Of a stretch of DNA of 64,000 nucleotides, positions 30,400 through 39,133 are shown piece after piece. A program made the position numbers and the translations under genes. This stretch comes from Marinobacterium marinum (lineage in GTDB: Bacteria; Pseudomonadota; Gammaproteobacteria; Pseudomonadales; Balneatricaceae). How positions within the stretch are numbered: position 1 is the first letter of the stretch; each line of letters opens with the position of its first letter. Below the pieces are notes generated by a model, which ran no database searches, was not told where the DNA came from, and worked only from the letters and a program-made list of their open reading frames with translations. The stretch is taken from assembly GCF_013868415.1 (NCBI RefSeq), contig NZ_JACEMT010000031.1, positions 30,737-94,736 on the forward strand. Reading direction: 5' to 3'.

Positions 30400-32481
30400 T
30401 CAGGTCGATGCGTAATGTTTCAACAAGTTCGGTATATCAATAATCAGGGCAATGCGCCCGTCACCGGTAATGGTTGCTCCGGACAGGCCCGGCGTACCGT
30501 GCAGAATGCTTCCCAGCGGTTTGATAACCACTTCTTCCTGCCCAACCAGCTGGTCCACAACAAAGCCCACTCGGCTTGTTCCCACGCTGACAATCACGAC
30601 ATGTCCCTGATCCGGCAGATCGGCATCCGCCTGTCCCTGTACCAGCCAACGCTTGAGGTGGAACAGCGGCAATGCCTGGTCTCGAACGATAATGACCTGC
30701 TGCCCATCAACCACATTGGTCCTGGTCAGGTCCAGGTTGAATATTTCGTTCACGTTCACCAACGGCAGGGCAAAGGCTTGTCCTTCCAACATGACCATCA
30801 GAGTCGGCATGATTGCCAGCGTCAACGGTACCTGAATCGCAATCCGGGTACCTTGCCCCAGCAGCGAGTCAATGCTCAGCGTGCCGTTGAGCTGGGTGAT
30901 CTTGGTTTTGACCACGTCCATGCCGACACCACGCCCGGACACGTCCGATACTTCGGTTTTGGTTGAAAAGCCCGCCTGAAAGATCAGGTTGAAACACTCC
31001 TGATCGGTCAGCCTGCGCGCCGCTTCCATATCCATCATGCCACGCTTGACGGCCAGACTTCTCAGGATTTCCGGGTCCATGCCCGCACCGTCGTCCTGAA
31101 TAATCAACAGGATATGATCACCTTCCTGCTCAGCCGACAGCAGCACATGACCTTCCCGCGGCTTGCCAAGCGCTTCGCGCTTGTCGGGTGCTTCAATACC
31201 GTGATCAATGGCGTTGCGCACCAGGTGGATCAATGGATCAGCCAGCGCTTCCACCAGATTTTTGTCCAGATCGGTATCTTCGCCGCGCAGTTCCAGGCGC
31301 ACTTCCTTCTGCAGGTTTCGCGACAAGTCTCGAATCAGGCGCGGGAAGCGTCCAAACACCTTTTTAACCGGCTGCATTCGAGTCTTCATTACCGAAGTCT
31401 GCAGATCCGCTGTCACCATATCCAGTGTGCCCAGCGCCTTGGCCATCTCTTCGTCTTCACGGGAGCCGCCCAGACGCACCAAACGATTGCGCACCAGCAC
31501 CAGCTCGCCAACCATGTTCATGATCTTGTCCAGCAGGCGCGTATCCACGCGTACATTGGTCTCGGCGGCAGGCTTGCTGGCTGCCGCCGTCTTGGCCTTA
31601 GCGTCCCGTGCCACCGGCTCCCGCTCAACAGCTGGTGCAGACGCCGGGACGGGAGACGGGGCAGGAACGGGCGTCGGTGCCGATACCGCTGGCGCAGCCG
31701 GCATCACCGGAGCGCTTGTACTGTCGTCTTCCTGCAGATGGGCAAATGCCCCTTCACCCGCCGACTGCAGTTCATCCAGCAGGGCCTCGAACTCATCATC
31801 CGTAATCAGGTCACCATCGGGTGCCGACGTTTCGGTAGCTGCCGCTGCGCCAGGTCCCTTGCCGGCCCCGTGCAATTCATCCAGCAACGCCTCGAATTCA
31901 TCTTCAGTGATCAGGTCCTCTTCGTCATCGTCGCCGCCATCAGCCACGACCGGGCTCTGAGCATGGCTGTCCGCCAGGTCGCCCAGCAGCATTTCGAAGT
32001 CGTCCAATGGTGTATTCGGGTTTACCGGCGTACCGTTTTCGACCGGTTCCGGCGAGGGTGCCGCAGGCGGAGGCGGTTCAACAGAGGCAATGCCACCCTC
32101 GGCAAGCTGCACCAGCGTCTGCAGCAGTTCGGCAGGTGCCGGCTCCGGCTCGAATCCGGCACGCACGGATTCAAACATGGCATTAATGGTATCCAGCGCC
32201 TGTAACACCACGTCCATCAACGCCGGGTTGATGCTCAACTCGCCATTGCGCAGCAGGTCAAACAGGTTTTCGGCCTTGTGGCAGCACTCCACCATGGCGT
32301 CCAGCTGCAAAAAGCCGGCACCACCCTTGACGGTATGAAAACCGCGAAAGATGGCGTTCAACAAATCCTTGTCATCAGGGCGCTGCTCCAGATCCACCAG
32401 CTGCCCTGAGAGTTGCTCCAGGATTTCCCCTGCTTCTACGAGAAAATCTTCCAGAATTTCCTGATCGACACCCAAACTCAT
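30400..32481 (-). CDS. cheA: Chemotaxis histidine kinase CheA
   Basis: 693 residues. P1 phosphotransfer domain with His49 in FHTVKGGAGF; no normal P2 domain. Instead a linker (about 155-300) holds two near-identical acidic motifs, DLITEDEFEALLDEL at 189 and DLITDDEFEALLDEL at 224, plus a weaker copy at 159 (LDDFEMLLGDL), followed by a Pro/Ala stretch. P3 dimerisation about 310-370; P4 kinase with the N box LVRNAIDHG, DDGAGMD and GRGVGMDVV; P5 CheW-like domain from about 555. It phosphorylates CheY and CheB. The linker repeats resemble the region used by vibrio CheA to bind ParP. Confidence 0.97.
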   Translation of the reverse strand: MSLGVDQEILEDFLVEAGEILEQLSGQLVDLEQRPDDKDLLNAIFRGFHTVKGGAGFLQLDAMVECCHKAENLFDLLRNGELSINPALMDVVLQALDTINAMFESVRAGFEPEPAPAELLQTLVQLAEGGIASVEPPPPAAPSPEPVENGTPVNPNTPLDDFEMLLGDLADSHAQSPVVADGGDDDEEDLITEDEFEALLDELHGAGKGPGAAAATETSAPDGDLITDDEFEALLDELQSAGEGAFAHLQEDDSTSAPVMPAAPAVSAPTPVPAPSPVPASAPAVEREPVARDAKAKTAAASKPAAETNVRVDTRLLDKIMNMVGELVLVRNRLVRLGGSREDEEMAKALGTLDMVTADLQTSVMKTRMQPVKKVFGRFPRLIRDLSRNLQKEVRLELRGEDTDLDKNLVEALADPLIHLVRNAIDHGIEAPDKREALGKPREGHVLLSAEQEGDHILLIIQDDGAGMDPEILRSLAVKRGMMDMEAARRLTDQECFNLIFQAGFSTKTEVSDVSGRGVGMDVVKTKITQLNGTLSIDSLLGQGTRIAIQVPLTLAIMPTLMVMLEGQAFALPLVNVNEIFNLDLTRTNVVDGQQVIIVRDQALPLFHLKRWLVQGQADADLPDQGHVVIVSVGTSRVGFVVDQLVGQEEVVIKPLGSILHGTPGLSGATITGDGRIALIIDIPNLLKHYAST

Positions 32482-32493
32482 AGCGAGCTCCTA

Positions 32494-33339
32494 TCAAAAT
32501 CCCAGGCTGGACAGCAGGTCATCAACATCATCCTGGTTACACACCGTATCTCGATTGGCCTTTGGCAGCTGCGGTCCTTCCGCCTGCACCCTGTCTCGGT
32601 CCTGTGCGCTGGCGGTCTGCTCGGCCGCTGCGGGATTGCCTCCCGCCTCGTCCGCCGACAAGGGAGCCGTTTCCAGACTGCTCAACTGCTCAACCTTGGC
32701 CGCCATATCCATCAATTTGACCAGTTGACCTTCGACCTGAGTGACCAGGGTGATGACACGCCGGATCAATTGACCGGTAATGTCCTGCACGCTCTGGGAC
32801 ACCAGAATATCGGTTAATGTGGCACGCAGCTCGGCGATGGTTGCTTCCGACTGGTTTTTCAGTTCACAGGTTCGGTCATAGGTGCCGTTCAGGGCCGAAA
32901 ACTCCCCTTCCAGCTGACCGACCAGCAGCAACAGCTCCTTGAAACGCTCGCTCTGCAGGTCCAGCTTGTCCACCAGACTCAGGGAGCGATCCACACGATC
33001 CATGGTGTCATGCGCATTTTTTTCCGTCAGCTCGATCACGTAGCTCAGCCGATCCGACGCATCACCGATGGCCGGCAGGCTTTCTTCCCCCTGCCGGGGC
33101 ATTTGATCCCCCACATCGCTGGAAAACGCCTTGATCGCCTCGTGCAGACCCCGTGTCAAATGACCAACTTCGTTGTAAAACACCTGATGACGGGCAAACT
33201 GCAGTTCGTTAATCAGCCCCATGGCGGCCGGCAGGTTACCGGCCTCCAGCTCCGCAACCAGCATCCTGGCACGATCACGCAGAAATTCATCGAAACCATT
33301 AAAGTCCACTTTACTGGCTGTTTGCGTTTGCGCTGTCAT
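32494..33339 (-). CDS. cheZ: CheY-P phosphatase CheZ
   Basis: 281 residues from the ATG at 33339 (MTAQTQTASK), preceded by AGGTGGG; a TTG further upstream would overlap cheY. It is long and helical, with the catalytic segment SQSVQDITGQLIRRV containing the active Gln, and the C-terminal CheY-binding tail DDVDDLLSSLGF. It ends the CheY-P signal. It lies between cheY and cheA in standard order. Confidence 0.96.
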   Translation of the reverse strand: MTAQTQTASKVDFNGFDEFLRDRARMLVAELEAGNLPAAMGLINELQFARHQVFYNEVGHLTRGLHEAIKAFSSDVGDQMPRQGEESLPAIGDASDRLSYVIELTEKNAHDTMDRVDRSLSLVDKLDLQSERFKELLLLVGQLEGEFSALNGTYDRTCELKNQSEATIAELRATLTDILVSQSVQDITGQLIRRVITLVTQVEGQLVKLMDMAAKVEQLSSLETAPLSADEAGGNPAAAEQTASAQDRDRVQAEGPQLPKANRDTVCNQDDVDDLLSSLGF

Positions 33340-33358
33340 CACCCACCTGCCAATGCCG

Positions 33359-33745
33359 TTAGCCTTCGATACGCTCAAAGATCTTGTCGATCTTTTCTTT
33401 CAGCACAGCAGCGGTAAAGGGCTTCACTACATAGCCGTTGACGCCGGCCTGAGCCGCCGCAATGATCTGTTCGCGCTTGGCTTCCGCCGTCACCATCAAG
33501 ACCGGAATATGAGCCAGCGACGCGTCGGCCCTGACTTCTTTGAGCAGGTCAATGCCGGTCATTTCCGGCATATTCCAGTCGGTGATCAGAAAATCCACGC
33601 CCCCCTGCTTGAGGATGGGCAGAGCAGTTTTGCCGTCATCGGCTTCATCTACATTGGTAAATCCGAGATCACGCAACAGGTTCTTGATGATGCGCCTCAT
33701 CGTAGAAAAATCATCTACAACAAGTATTTTGATGTCTTTTTTCAA
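33359..33745 (-). CDS. cheY: Chemotaxis response regulator CheY
   Basis: 128 residues, a single receiver domain: DD at residues 12-13 region (VVDDFS), the phospho-acceptor Asp in LITDWNMP, Thr in LMVTAEA and Lys in GYVVKPF. It starts with TTG: no ATG exists before the conserved beginning, and GGGAG lies 7 bases upstream. CheY-P binds FliM to change motor direction. A 61-base gap separates it from fliA; no sigma-28 promoter was convincing there. Confidence 0.96.
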   Translation of the reverse strand: MKKDIKILVVDDFSTMRRIIKNLLRDLGFTNVDEADDGKTALPILKQGGVDFLITDWNMPEMTGIDLLKEVRADASLAHIPVLMVTAEAKREQIIAAAQAGVNGYVVKPFTAAVLKEKIDKIFERIEG

Positions 33746-33806
33746 GACACTTCTCCCAATTCAGAAAACATCTCCAAACGACACTCCGGCCAACCGCTGA
33801 TCGACC

Positions 33807-34517
33807 TCAACACCACTCCCGCAACCGCCCTCTAAGGCGCAGCGCCGCCTGGCTGTGGATCTGACTGACCCGTGATTCACTGACACCCAGCACTCGGCCA
33901 ATCTCCTTGAGATTCAGTTCTTCGTCATAATACAACGATAAAACCAGTCGCTCCCGCTCGGGGAGCCCTCCAATTGCATCCGCCAGAGCCTGCCGGAAGG
34001 CCCCGCTCTCGAGCCTTTGCCGCGGATCCGGCTCAGCTGATGTAAACTGCTCGACGGGCGCGTCCTCGGTCGCATCCGTCAGCTGATCATAGCTGAACAG
34101 TCGGCTGTCCACCGAGTCCTGCAGCAGTGACTGATATTCCGCCAGCCCGACGCCCAGTTCCGCCGCTACTTCACTATCGCTCGCTTCCCGCCCCGTTCGG
34201 TTTTCCACCAGGGCAATCGCTTCACTGATGCGACGCCCGTTGCGGTGTACCGAACGCGGTGTCCAGTCTCCCCGGCGCACCTCATCTATGATGGCACCCC
34301 GGATTCGGATGCCGGCATAGGTTTCGAAACTGGCGCCCTTGCCCGCATCATAGCGCCTGGCCGCTTCCAACAGCCCCATCATGCCGGCCTGCATCAGATC
34401 ATCCAGCACAACATGGCTCGGCAAGCGCGCCATCAAGTGATGTGCAATCCGCCGCACCAGCGGGGTGTATTCGTGGATCAGCTCCTGACCCGATTTAAAC
34501 TCCACTACGTTGTACAT
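33807..34517 (-). CDS. fliA: Flagellar sigma factor FliA (sigma-28)
   Basis: 236 residues. Region 2 is seen in LVRRIAHHLMARLPSHVVLDDLMQAG, region 3 in YAGIRIRGAIIDEVRR, and region 4 in ERLVLSLYYDEELNLKEIG followed by the helix-turn-helix VLGVSESRVSQIHSQA. It directs transcription of late flagellar and chemotaxis genes. It follows flhG by 11 bases in the conserved flhF-flhG-fliA order. Confidence 0.97.
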   Translation of the reverse strand: MYNVVEFKSGQELIHEYTPLVRRIAHHLMARLPSHVVLDDLMQAGMMGLLEAARRYDAGKGASFETYAGIRIRGAIIDEVRRGDWTPRSVHRNGRRISEAIALVENRTGREASDSEVAAELGVGLAEYQSLLQDSVDSRLFSYDQLTDATEDAPVEQFTSAEPDPRQRLESGAFRQALADAIGGLPERERLVLSLYYDEELNLKEIGRVLGVSESRVSQIHSQAALRLRGRLREWC

Positions 34518-34528
34518 ATATGCTTCTT

Positions 34529-35353
34529 TCAGGGGAGGCGCGCGCCCTGCACGAGCCGCTCGACAAAGAATTCCAGATGCCCTCTGGGACTGCTACTGAC
34601 CGGCCAGCCATCCACCTTGTTGGCCAGCTGCCGATAAGCCAGAGCCGCCTTGTCATTGGGCGCGGTCTTGAGTACAGCCCTTTGTTTTTGTACGGCCTTG
34701 CGAACCGATTCATCATAAGGGATTGAGCCAACGTATTGAAGCGTCACATCCAGAAATCTGTCGGTAACTGTCAACAGTTTATTGAACATGCTGCGCCCTT
34801 CACCATCGCTTCGAACCATGTTGGCCAGAACCCTGAAACGCGTCATCTGATAGTCACGATTGAGCAACTTGATCAGGGCATAGGCATCAGTGATGGATGT
34901 CGGCTCATCACACACCACCACGATCACCTCCTGAGCTGCCTTGACAAAACTGACGACAGAATCGGAAATACCGGCCGCCGTATCAATGATCAGGATATCC
35001 AGATCATCCGCGATATCATTAAAGGCATGGATCAGCTCGGCATGCTCATGCGCATTTAATGTCGTCATCGCCTGCGTACCCGATGCCGCCGGTACGATCC
35101 AAAGCCCCTCACCGGCCGGTACCAGCACCTCACGCAGGGAACAGCGCCCCGACAAAACGTCGGCAATGTTTTGCTGCGGTCGCAACCCCAGCATGACATC
35201 AACATTGGCCAACCCCAGGTCGGCATCCATCAACACCACTCGACGCCCCATCTCACTGAGCCCAACCGACAGGTTGACCGATACACTGGTCTTGCCGACG
35301 CCGCCCTTGCCACCGGTGACTGCTATTACCTTGACGGGATGAGTCTGCTTCAT
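34529..35353 (-). CDS. flhG: Flagellar number regulator FlhG (FleN), MinD-like ATPase
   Basis: 274 residues from the ATG at 35353 (MKQTHPVKVIAVT); the open frame runs further upstream into flhF but without family sequence. Walker A is GGKGGVGKTSVS (about residues 14-25), with the MinD-type DADLGLANVD and DTAAGIS. FlhG limits flagellar number, opposes FlhF and, in pseudomonads, restrains FleQ. It lies 10 bases after flhF. Confidence 0.95.
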   Translation of the reverse strand: MKQTHPVKVIAVTGGKGGVGKTSVSVNLSVGLSEMGRRVVLMDADLGLANVDVMLGLRPQQNIADVLSGRCSLREVLVPAGEGLWIVPAASGTQAMTTLNAHEHAELIHAFNDIADDLDILIIDTAAGISDSVVSFVKAAQEVIVVVCDEPTSITDAYALIKLLNRDYQMTRFRVLANMVRSDGEGRSMFNKLLTVTDRFLDVTLQYVGSIPYDESVRKAVQKQRAVLKTAPNDKAALAYRQLANKVDGWPVSSSPRGHLEFFVERLVQGARLP

Positions 35354-35363
35354 CAATGACTCC

Positions 35364-36857
35364 CTACCCGACCCCGAACAGCGCATCATCATCCGCCGCC
35401 CGCTGCTCAATCCGCGCATTGCCCTGTGCAATCACGACGGTCCGGCTCACCAGATCATTGCGCTGGGCAATGCCGATATCATCCGGAATTTTCTGCCCGT
35501 CGGTCACATAGGCAATGGGAAGCTGCTTTTCGACTACCAGACTCAGCGCTTCTCCCAGGCTGCCGGACTCGTCGGCCTTGCTCAGTACACAGCCGTTCAG
35601 CCCCAGCCCGGCATAATTGTCATAAGCACTGCGCATGAGCTGATGCTGACTGGAGCAGGATAATACCAGCAGCTTCTTCAATCGCAGGGTGACACCGGAC
35701 AACATCTGCATCTGTAACTGGCCCTGGGGATCGGAAGCGCTCATACCTGCCGTATCAATCAATACCAGACGCTTGTTGCGAAGGCTTTGCAGCACCTCTT
35801 CCAGACTGTGATTTTCATCCACCACCCGAACCGGCACGTCCAGAATACGACCAAAGGTTTTCAACTGCTCATGGGCAGCGATACGAAAGCAGTCCGTCGT
35901 AACCAGCGCCACGCTCGAGCTGCCGTGCTGCAGCACATGACGTGCGGCCAACTTGCCAATGGTGGTTGTTTTTCCCACTCCGGTCGGTCCGACAAACACA
36001 ATCATTCCGCCCCGCTCGATCAACTCTTCACCCTGCACCGGCAAGGCATCCGCCAGCCGTGCCAGCACGTTGCGCCAGGCTTCGCCCACGCTCAACTCCG
36101 CTTCCACCCCACTCATCAACTGGCGCACCAATGTGGTCCCAAGTCCCAGATTCTGCAGGCGCCGAGTAACTTCCGAATGCGAAACATCCCGCGCCGGTGA
36201 CCTGACCGTCGGCTCGGAACGCTGCTGCAGCATTTGGCGCAGTTCCTGAATTTCCTGCTGCATGGTGCGCAGGACACCATCGTCTTCCGGCATGACCGGC
36301 TCCGGCTCAAACACCGGTTCTCGACGGACGGCGGCGGGCGGCTCTGCCACGGGCTCCGGCCTCGGTGCCGGCCGGGAGGATCGAGGCGGTTCAACCGGTG
36401 CGGATACAGATGTACGACCACGATTGCGCGCCTTCAGTGATGCCAGAATGGAGCGCAGATCCTCATCATCTTCTTCATCATCAATCTGACGATTGATATT
36501 ACGATCTGCACGCACATCCGGCTCGGCAATACGTCTGCCGGCCTCGGCAATCCGGGCGCGGGTTTTGTTCAGCTCTTCTTCCAGACGCGCGTTCCGGCTG
36601 GCCTGCTCTGACTGGCGCGAGTGCGCCCCCGTCAGAATACGGATCTGTTCTTCACGGCGGTCGGCCACCGGGGGCGTCGCACGATTACGCTTGAGTTCGG
36701 CCTGCGCCGCCTCATACTCATCTTCGCGGGCCGCCACGACCTCTACGCCACCCGCGACGCGATGGTTGGAAATAATGACCGCATCGGGACCGATCTCTTC
36801 TCGAACCCGACGCATGGCTTGACGCATATCCGGTGCAAAGATACGTTTGACTTTCAT
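35364..36857 (-). CDS. flhF: Flagellar placement GTPase FlhF
   Basis: 497 residues. The N-terminal basic region begins MKVKRIFAPDMRQAMRRVR; a long Arg/Pro/Glu-rich B domain follows (about 60-230); then the SRP-type NG GTPase with FVGPTGVGKTTTIGKLAA (near 295), TTDCFRIAA and DTAGMSASD. It recruits the first flagellar parts to the pole. It follows flhA by about 33 bases with no own promoter recognised. Confidence 0.96.
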   Translation of the reverse strand: MKVKRIFAPDMRQAMRRVREEIGPDAVIISNHRVAGGVEVVAAREDEYEAAQAELKRNRATPPVADRREEQIRILTGAHSRQSEQASRNARLEEELNKTRARIAEAGRRIAEPDVRADRNINRQIDDEEDDEDLRSILASLKARNRGRTSVSAPVEPPRSSRPAPRPEPVAEPPAAVRREPVFEPEPVMPEDDGVLRTMQQEIQELRQMLQQRSEPTVRSPARDVSHSEVTRRLQNLGLGTTLVRQLMSGVEAELSVGEAWRNVLARLADALPVQGEELIERGGMIVFVGPTGVGKTTTIGKLAARHVLQHGSSSVALVTTDCFRIAAHEQLKTFGRILDVPVRVVDENHSLEEVLQSLRNKRLVLIDTAGMSASDPQGQLQMQMLSGVTLRLKKLLVLSCSSQHQLMRSAYDNYAGLGLNGCVLSKADESGSLGEALSLVVEKQLPIAYVTDGQKIPDDIGIAQRNDLVSRTVVIAQGNARIEQRAADDDALFGVG

Positions 36858-36890
36858 ATCCTTCCCTTATCGGCCGCCTGCCACCCAATC

Positions 36891-38990
36891 CTAGCCATTT
36901 TGTCCACCCACGGTAGCTACGATGGTGACCTTCTTGTTTTCAGGAACCTCCTGATAGGAGAGTACATGAATCTGATGTTCCCCATAACGAACAAATTTCG
37001 CCATGAGTGGACGTACCGGCGCCGCCACCAGTAAAACCGACGGCTTGCCCGCCATCTCCTGGCGCTGCGCCGTTTCCGCCAGAGAACGCTGCAGCCGCTC
37101 CGCCATCCCCGGTTCCAGCACCAGTCCATCGTTGCCCTGCTGCATGGAGCCCAACAGCATTTGCTCCAGTTGGGGTTCCAGCGTAATAACCGCCAACTCC
37201 GGCTCTGAGCCATTAATGGTCTGCACGATCAGACGGGACAACGCAACCCGAACGGCTGCCGTCAGGGCCAGCGGATCCTGAGTTCGCTGCACAGCTTCTG
37301 CCAACGCCTCGGCAATGGAACGAAAATCCTTCAGCGGCACCTGCTCCATCAGCAGGTTCTGCAACACCTTGAGCAGTGCGCTGATCGACAGCTTTTTGGG
37401 CACCAGCTCCTCAACCAGCTTGGGTGAAGACTTGCTCAGCAGATCCAGCAACTGCTGCACCTCCTCATGCCCCAGCAGTTCGTAAGAGTGGCTCTGCAGA
37501 ATCTGGTTGATATGGGTCGCAACCACGGTGCTGGCATCCACGACCGTGTAGCCCAGCGTCTGCGCATGTTCCTTATGGCTTTTCTCGACCCACACCGCAT
37601 CCAGCCCGAATGCCGGGTCCTTGACGCTTATCCCGTTCAGCTCACCGAATACCTGCCCCGGGTTGATCGCCAGCTCACGATCCGGATAAATCTCGGCTTC
37701 TCCGGCAATCACGCCCATCAGGGTGATACGATAAGCACCAGGCAGCAGATCCAGATTGTCACGAATATGCACCGAAGGCACCAGAAAACCCAGATCCTGT
37801 GACAGTTTTTTGCGCACCCCCTTGATGCGTCCCAACAACTGCCCCCCCTGCATTTTGTCTACCATGGGGATCAGCCGATAGCCCACTTCCAGGCCGATCA
37901 TATCCACCGGCATCACATCTTCCCAGCCCAGCTCTTTTGGCTCCTCACCAGGTTGAGACTCGGGCTCGGCTGTCTCGATCACTTCTGCCGCAGCCTGAGC
38001 ACGGCGCTCCGACTCCCGATTGATCCACCAGGCAGCCCCGGCAGCCGCCACTGCCAGGCCGATAAACGCAAAGTGCGGCATACCCGGCACAATACCCATG
38101 ATAAACAGTATGGCAGCCGCCACGCTCAGCGCACGCGGGGACGAAAACATCTGCCGAAAAACCTGTGTTCCCATTGCCTCTGACGAGTTGGCTCGCGTCA
38201 CCATCACCGCAGCTGCTGTCGACAGCAACAGGGAGGGTATCTGCGCAACCAGGCCATCGCCGATGGTCAACAGAGAGTAATACTGCAGCGCCATATCAAA
38301 CGGCAAGCCATGCTGCACCATGCCGATTCCCAGCCCGCCGAGGAGGTTGATCACCAGGATCAGAATGCCCGCTACCGCATCACCACGGACAAATTTGGAC
38401 GCACCGTCCATGGCACCGTAAAAATCGGCTTCCTGAGTCACTTCCCGGCGACGGTCACGGGCCTCATCCTGGTTAATCAGGCCGGCATTCAAATCAGCAT
38501 CAATCGCCATCTGCTTGCCCGGCATCGCATCCAGGGTAAAGCGGGCACTGACTTCCGAAATACGCCCCGCCCCCTTGGTGACCACCACGAAATTGATGAT
38601 GACCAGAATCAGGAACACGACGATGCCCACCACATAGTTGCCGCCGACCACGACATCCCCAAAAGCCTGAATGACCTTCCCTGCCGCATCACCGCCTTCA
38701 TGCCCGAACAGTAGCACCACTCGGGTCGACGCCACGTTCAAGGCCAGACGAAGCAGCGTAGCCGCCAGCAGAATGGTGGGAAAAACGGCAAAATCCAGCG
38801 GCCGAAGTGCGTAGATACTGACCAGCAGGACCACGATCGACAGGGCAATATTGAAGGTAAAGAAAACGTCCAGCAGGAACGGCGGCATCGGCAGCGTCAC
38901 CATGCCCAGAATAACCAGCAGCAGCAACGGAATCCCCAGATTGCCCTGAGTCAAGCCGCGAACATTATTCAGGATGGCATCCCGCTCCAC
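36891..38990 (-). CDS. flhA: Flagellar export gate protein FlhA
   Basis: 699 residues from the GTG at 38990, with GGAGG four bases before. An upstream in-frame start would add residues absent from the family. Eight N-terminal membrane helices (GNLGIPLLLLVILGMVTLP onward), the FHIPEP signature RFTLDAMPGKQMAIDADLNA (about 140-160), then the cytoplasmic nonamer-forming domain (from about 350). It forms the export gate with FlhB/FliPQR. A sigma-54-like promoter lies upstream at 39117-39132. Confidence 0.96.
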   Translation of the reverse strand: MERDAILNNVRGLTQGNLGIPLLLLVILGMVTLPMPPFLLDVFFTFNIALSIVVLLVSIYALRPLDFAVFPTILLAATLLRLALNVASTRVVLLFGHEGGDAAGKVIQAFGDVVVGGNYVVGIVVFLILVIINFVVVTKGAGRISEVSARFTLDAMPGKQMAIDADLNAGLINQDEARDRRREVTQEADFYGAMDGASKFVRGDAVAGILILVINLLGGLGIGMVQHGLPFDMALQYYSLLTIGDGLVAQIPSLLLSTAAAVMVTRANSSEAMGTQVFRQMFSSPRALSVAAAILFIMGIVPGMPHFAFIGLAVAAAGAAWWINRESERRAQAAAEVIETAEPESQPGEEPKELGWEDVMPVDMIGLEVGYRLIPMVDKMQGGQLLGRIKGVRKKLSQDLGFLVPSVHIRDNLDLLPGAYRITLMGVIAGEAEIYPDRELAINPGQVFGELNGISVKDPAFGLDAVWVEKSHKEHAQTLGYTVVDASTVVATHINQILQSHSYELLGHEEVQQLLDLLSKSSPKLVEELVPKKLSISALLKVLQNLLMEQVPLKDFRSIAEALAEAVQRTQDPLALTAAVRVALSRLIVQTINGSEPELAVITLEPQLEQMLLGSMQQGNDGLVLEPGMAERLQRSLAETAQRQEMAGKPSVLLVAAPVRPLMAKFVRYGEHQIHVLSYQEVPENKKVTIVATVGGQNG

Positions 38991-39116
38991 ACGTCCTCCA
39001 AAAACGTCAAAAAAACAACAGACTCCAATAAACCCCACTCAACGCGAGCTAAAGAGCCATTTTCCAGCGCGCAAATGATGTTTTTTTGACATCCTGCCTG
39101 CATATATGAAAAGACA

Positions 39117-39132
39117 TGCAAGAAATCCGCCA
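39117..39132 (-). promoter_or_regulatory. Sigma-54-type promoter for flhA
   Basis: Minus strand reads TGGCGGATTTCTTGCA. It has the full -24 TGGC and -12 TTGCA elements with exact 16-base spacing of the RpoN consensus; only the two less critical bases after TGGC differ. It begins right after the flhB stop and gives a leader of about 115 bases before flhA. Known polar-flagellum flhA operons are often RpoN-dependent. A 5-base inverted repeat GATGT/ACATC lies in the leader. Confidence 0.6.
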
Positions 39133-39133
39133 A

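Noticed and set aside
31114..32205. 363-codon plus-strand open frame
   Set aside because: Antisense of cheA; composition follows from cheA codon usage.
33746..33806. Possible sigma-28 promoter before cheY (GTCGATCA)
   Set aside because: Only a partial match to the -10 and no -35 at the right distance.
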